Assembly (NCBI GenBank): GCA_013398275.1 | Contig: VZSE01010018.1 | Coordinates: 2,053,256-2,117,255 of the forward strand | Length of the DNA: 64,000 nt | Direction: 5' to 3' | Source: Promerops cafer | Taxonomy: Eukaryota > Chordata > Aves > Passeriformes > Nectariniidae | Shown: positions 61,481 through 64,000 of the stretch, piece by piece | How positions within the stretch are numbered: the stretch's first letter is position 1 | Layout of the letters: each line of letters opens with the position of its first letter | Notes under the pieces: model-generated | What the model saw: the letters and a program-made list of their open reading frames with translations, nothing else | Database searches by the model: none | What the model was told of the DNA's origin: nothing | Translations under genes and position numbers: made by a program

Positions 61481-62469
61481 CCCCCCCAGTATATAATTTC
61501 TATACCGCGAATCACAGTGGTGTGGTATTGTCTGGAAAAGTAATTCCCAAATACTGTTGGCGTAAAAAAGGGAAAAGCCGAAAGACTGTCAACACCGTAA
61601 GCCATTAAAGTCCCTTGCCTTAAGAACAAAGGAACAAGGTAAAAATGCACACAATGATTATGCTCTGTGGATTTTCATAGCCTGTCAGACAACTTGTGCC
61701 TGTGTTTCAGTTATCAGCCTTTGTGCTTTGTTTTGTGTTGTGTATTTTCTATACGCGTCTTGAGTTTCTCCGTGTGTATTCGGTGTATGTGTATGTGTTC
61801 AGACTTCTCTACCAAAACGGAGCAAATGCCATACAGAAAAATACACAAGTCGGGCTCAAACATGCATTTTCAGTACTCAGTGTGGTGGTGCGGGTGTATT
61901 GCCATTGTTCTCTTGCAGTGCTCCCTCTGACACAAGCAGCCTCTACTTTTTATTTTATTTTAACTAAGAAGTCTAAAATAAAAGAAAAGAAAAAGAGGAA
62001 AAAAATTGCTTAGTCCAGTTAAATGCCAGTTGAAGCCCAGAAACTCACGATTTCAGCACAGTGAATGGTGATTCAGACCCTGGCAGGATTTTGGCTATGA
62101 GACAATTCCTACTTATAAAGAGTACAATGAAGGGGGGAGGAAGATAGCATTAATTTTGAGGAAGATTAATATTAGTCTTTTAATGTTCATTGTTTTCTGA
62201 AGAAGTGAATCCTTGTAGCTTTTGAGAGCTAGTGTGTCCTTCCCACTGGTATTTATTCGAGCAAAGGAAAAAATGAAGAAGGCGTAGAATAAACTCCTAA
62301 GACTGTTCAAGAATTACTGGCATTATTTCTCTCTACATCACGTGTGAGCCTGGGTTGCCTGCTATTCCTGAGGCAGAGGATCGAGGATGAAAGTCTGTGT
62401 GTCAGAGCCTGTTTTCACAACTGCATTTGGAGATCTGTCTTATTGATTAGGAAAAAAAGGGGGTGGGAA

Positions 62470-62964
62470 TAGGAGTGTGAGGTGAGGGGAGGACCGACTG
62501 ACTACTGGCTTATTGCAGCTCAAGACATTTTCTTCCGGAAAGATGTCAAACAACTGAGACACAGCAACAGAGGAAGTAGAAAGGTGGAAAAATAAGAAGA
62601 GGGACCTTTTGGAAGAAATGAAGGCATTCCTTATGAGAGCCTTGAGGTTTTTTTTTTTTTTCTTCTAACATCTGACCCACAAGGGCTAGAGTGACAGCGT
62701 CATGCAAATGCTGCAGTCCAGCAGGTCTGAGAGAGGGTGGATGCTAGAGAGTGAGTTAATGTTAATGATGAGTGCAGTGAAAATACCAGCCGATACCACC
62801 CCCTCCACACACAACTGCTCTGAGTCAGCATCCGCTGCTTTGCCGTGCCTTTCTGTGCGTGTGTGTGTGTGTGTGTGCGCATGTGTGTGTGTGTGTGTGC
62901 GTGTGTGTGCTGTGACCGTGTGTGTGCATGGAAGGTAAAGCCAGTCAGTCAGTGAGAAGCAAAG
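62470..62964 (+). promoter_or_regulatory. Candidate second promoter / first exon block
   Basis: Seen: a perfect octamer ATGCAAAT at 62702-62709 (POU-factor site), TGAGTCAGCA at 62821-62830 (AP-1/MARE type), a long TG repeat at 62855-62928 that could form Z-DNA, and two good 5' splice sites just after it, GAAG|GTAAAG at 62934/62935 and AAAG|GTACGT at 62964/62965. No TATA box was found. The arrangement (upstream factor sites, then a segment ending in tandem donors) suits an alternative first exon on the plus strand. It could serve a downstream part of the host gene. All of this is inferred from motifs. Confidence 0.3.
62855..62928. repeat. (TG)n microsatellite
   Basis: About 74 nt of TG with CG interruptions (TGCGTG, TGCGCATG). 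It is purine-pyrimidine alternating throughout most of its length and therefore a Z-DNA candidate. It lies inside the promoter-like block at 62.5-63.0 kb. Confidence 0.92.
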
Positions 62965-63541
62965 GTACGTTTGAGAGCAACTAAAATCTGACTGATTTCC
63001 ATCTTCAGAGCATCAGATGTATTCCCTAAAGAGGATGGGTCTATGCGATGGGGGTGGTATAATTATGTTAATGTCATATTTATAGAGGGGAGAGATTTTT
63101 CATTCTAATTATTGATTTGAAAGCTGTGGTCAAAATTGTTTGTTAAATCATGATCAGCTTTAAAAAAAGAAATTGAATGAAATTTAGGGACTGCTATACA
63201 GATATATCTCTCTCATATATATATATTTTGTTTCATTTAACTATTTTGTGTCTGGGCATAACTGATTGAATGGTGCACAGTGACAAAGAAACGGCTCTTA
63301 TATAATGTTGCATTATATCATCAGCTGAAATAATATTGTAAATAATCCAAAATGTTCTGAAATCTGAAGTATCAGTCTGGAGGGGAGGGTGAAGGGCAGG
63401 GGTGGGGGTGGGGGGCACTGGCAAATCTTTTCTTCGGCAGAGCACTCTGTACAGCTTTCTGTAAATGGATGGTTCACCTGTTCGACCAGCAGAGATTCTA
63501 ATTCTTCCCCCCCTCTTCTCTTTTTTTTTTCCTTTTTAAAG

Positions 63542-64000
63542 CTGAACGGCTTCCCGAAGAGCTCTGAGTTTTCTATGCCAGATTCTGCTCCAGTGGCTAG
63601 GACCTTTATGGCTGCTGTTTCTTTTGCTCTGGGATCTGATGGAGGAAAAAAAAAAAAGCCACGATGGATCCTGTCCCTAAAGTAGAAATTTTCTTTTTCA
63701 TTCTGCAAACAAGGCTAAAGATCGGAGGAGAATGAATGCAAAAGTAATTCAGGATTGTGGTCGTGCCATTAAAAGTGTTCGGCTTCAGAACAAAATTATT
63801 TGGGAAATCCGAGCATTTCTTCTTACTGTATCGACAGTATTTGAAAGTTATGTGTGCTTTGAGTAATCTGGTTCAAGTGACAACAATCTCTGCATGTCAA
63901 TGTTTTCTGCAGCTTATGGAGTGAAGGCTAGTTTTGCCATTGGAAAGGAAGAAGCTTTTTCTAGCAGTCTGTAGAAGGATTAAATGTTGAACGTGGGGAA
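63542..64000 (+). other. Candidate exon start with strong acceptor (right end beyond window or unresolved)
   Basis: A very long pyrimidine tract (CCCCCCCTCTTCTC then T10, CC, T5, AAAG; AG at 63540-63541) precedes CTGAACGGCTTCCCGAAGAG. This is one of the strongest acceptor-type tracts in the window and lies 580 nt after the tandem donors at 62.94-62.96 kb. No clear donor was found before the window ends. An open frame runs through it to 63685 but resembles nothing known to me. Confidence 0.33.

Larger units (their letters stand above)
60331..62469. other. Mixed non-coding DNA
   Basis: It includes the CpG-containing patch at 61.2-61.5 kb and TC/TG simple sequence. A strong T-tract acceptor at 60727-60728 has only a weak donor (TGTGG|GTAACT) 42 nt on. 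No gene was recognised. Confidence 0.5.
1..64000 (+). ncRNA. MIR99AHG: Probable host lncRNA locus of the miR-99a/let-7c cluster (partial, both ends outside the window)
   Basis: In mammals miR-99a and let-7c are processed from introns of a long multi-exon non-coding transcript, MIR99AHG (LINC00478). Both hairpins occur here in the same order, orientation and close spacing, so the plus strand should carry the orthologous host transcript. Seen in the sequence: no coding gene, and several plus-strand acceptor/donor pairs on both sides of the hairpins (2432-2485, 27545-27607, 32983-33061 and others, listed separately). Inference: the host spans much or all of the window. Its true start, exon chain and end cannot be read from one genomic sequence. 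The mammalian host is hundreds of kilobases long, so neither end need be here. The alternative is a short pri-miRNA started at the TATA promoter near 25.28 kb. Confidence 0.45.

Noticed and set aside
62702..62938. 78-codon frame ending in a Cys-Val repeat
   Set aside because: The repeat is simply the translated TG microsatellite.
63389..63708. Open frames of 98 (plus) and 131 (minus) codons at the right edge
   Set aside because: They are driven by G- and T-rich runs, overlap antisense and lack family similarity. The plus frame crosses the strong acceptor.
1..64000. CRISPR array, bacterial operon, viral or endogenous retroviral genes, tRNA or rRNA genes
   Set aside because: No regularly spaced repeats, LTR pairs, retroviral open frames, tRNA cloverleaf boxes or rRNA segments were recognised. 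The composition and CR1 content are those of a bird nuclear genome.

Overview
The window reads as vertebrate, almost certainly avian, non-coding DNA. It is AT-rich and repeat-poor, and its only recognisable interspersed repeats are CR1 LINE 3' ends with the typical ATTCTRTG-type termini. No SINEs and no intact transposon genes were seen. No protein-coding gene could be supported: the longest open frame is 195 codons and resembles no family known to me.

The certain genes are two microRNA hairpins on the plus strand, miR-99a (29623-29703) and let-7c (30338-30421), 634 nt apart. This is the cluster that in mammals lies in an intron of the long non-coding host gene MIR99AHG (also LINC00478). The window is therefore read as part of the avian orthologue of that locus. 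The third mammalian member, miR-125b-2, was not found in the 33.6 kb downstream of let-7c and presumably lies beyond the window.

Layout. Positions 1-17.6 kb: AT-rich intronic or intergenic DNA with four CR1 fragments (4.7, 9.2, 15.4 and 17.4 kb) and a strong candidate 54-nt exon at 2.4 kb. Positions 17.6-24 kb: unannotated, with an A/C tract at 22.1 kb and a GC-rich patch at 22.8-23.1 kb. Positions 24.1-25.7 kb: a promoter-like block with a candidate CTCF site, an Sp1-type GC box, a C/EBP-type site and a TATA box, 4.3 kb upstream of miR-99a. Positions 25.7-30.5 kb: a candidate 63-nt exon, then the two hairpins. Positions 30.7-46 kb: AT-rich DNA with several plus-strand splice-signal pairs. 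Position 46.4 kb: the fifth CR1 fragment. Positions 46.5-64 kb: AT-rich DNA with two enhancer-like blocks (56.1-56.6 and 59.9-60.3 kb) and a second promoter or first-exon-like block (62.5-63.0 kb).

Proposed working model (inference): plus-strand host transcripts start either far upstream or at the TATA promoter near 25.28 kb. They are spliced around the hairpins and continue off the right edge. No interspersed repeat was recognised in the 28.8 kb from 17.6 to 46.4 kb, which surrounds the promoter and both microRNAs. Exon, enhancer and promoter calls rest on motif reading alone and have no expression or conservation data behind them.
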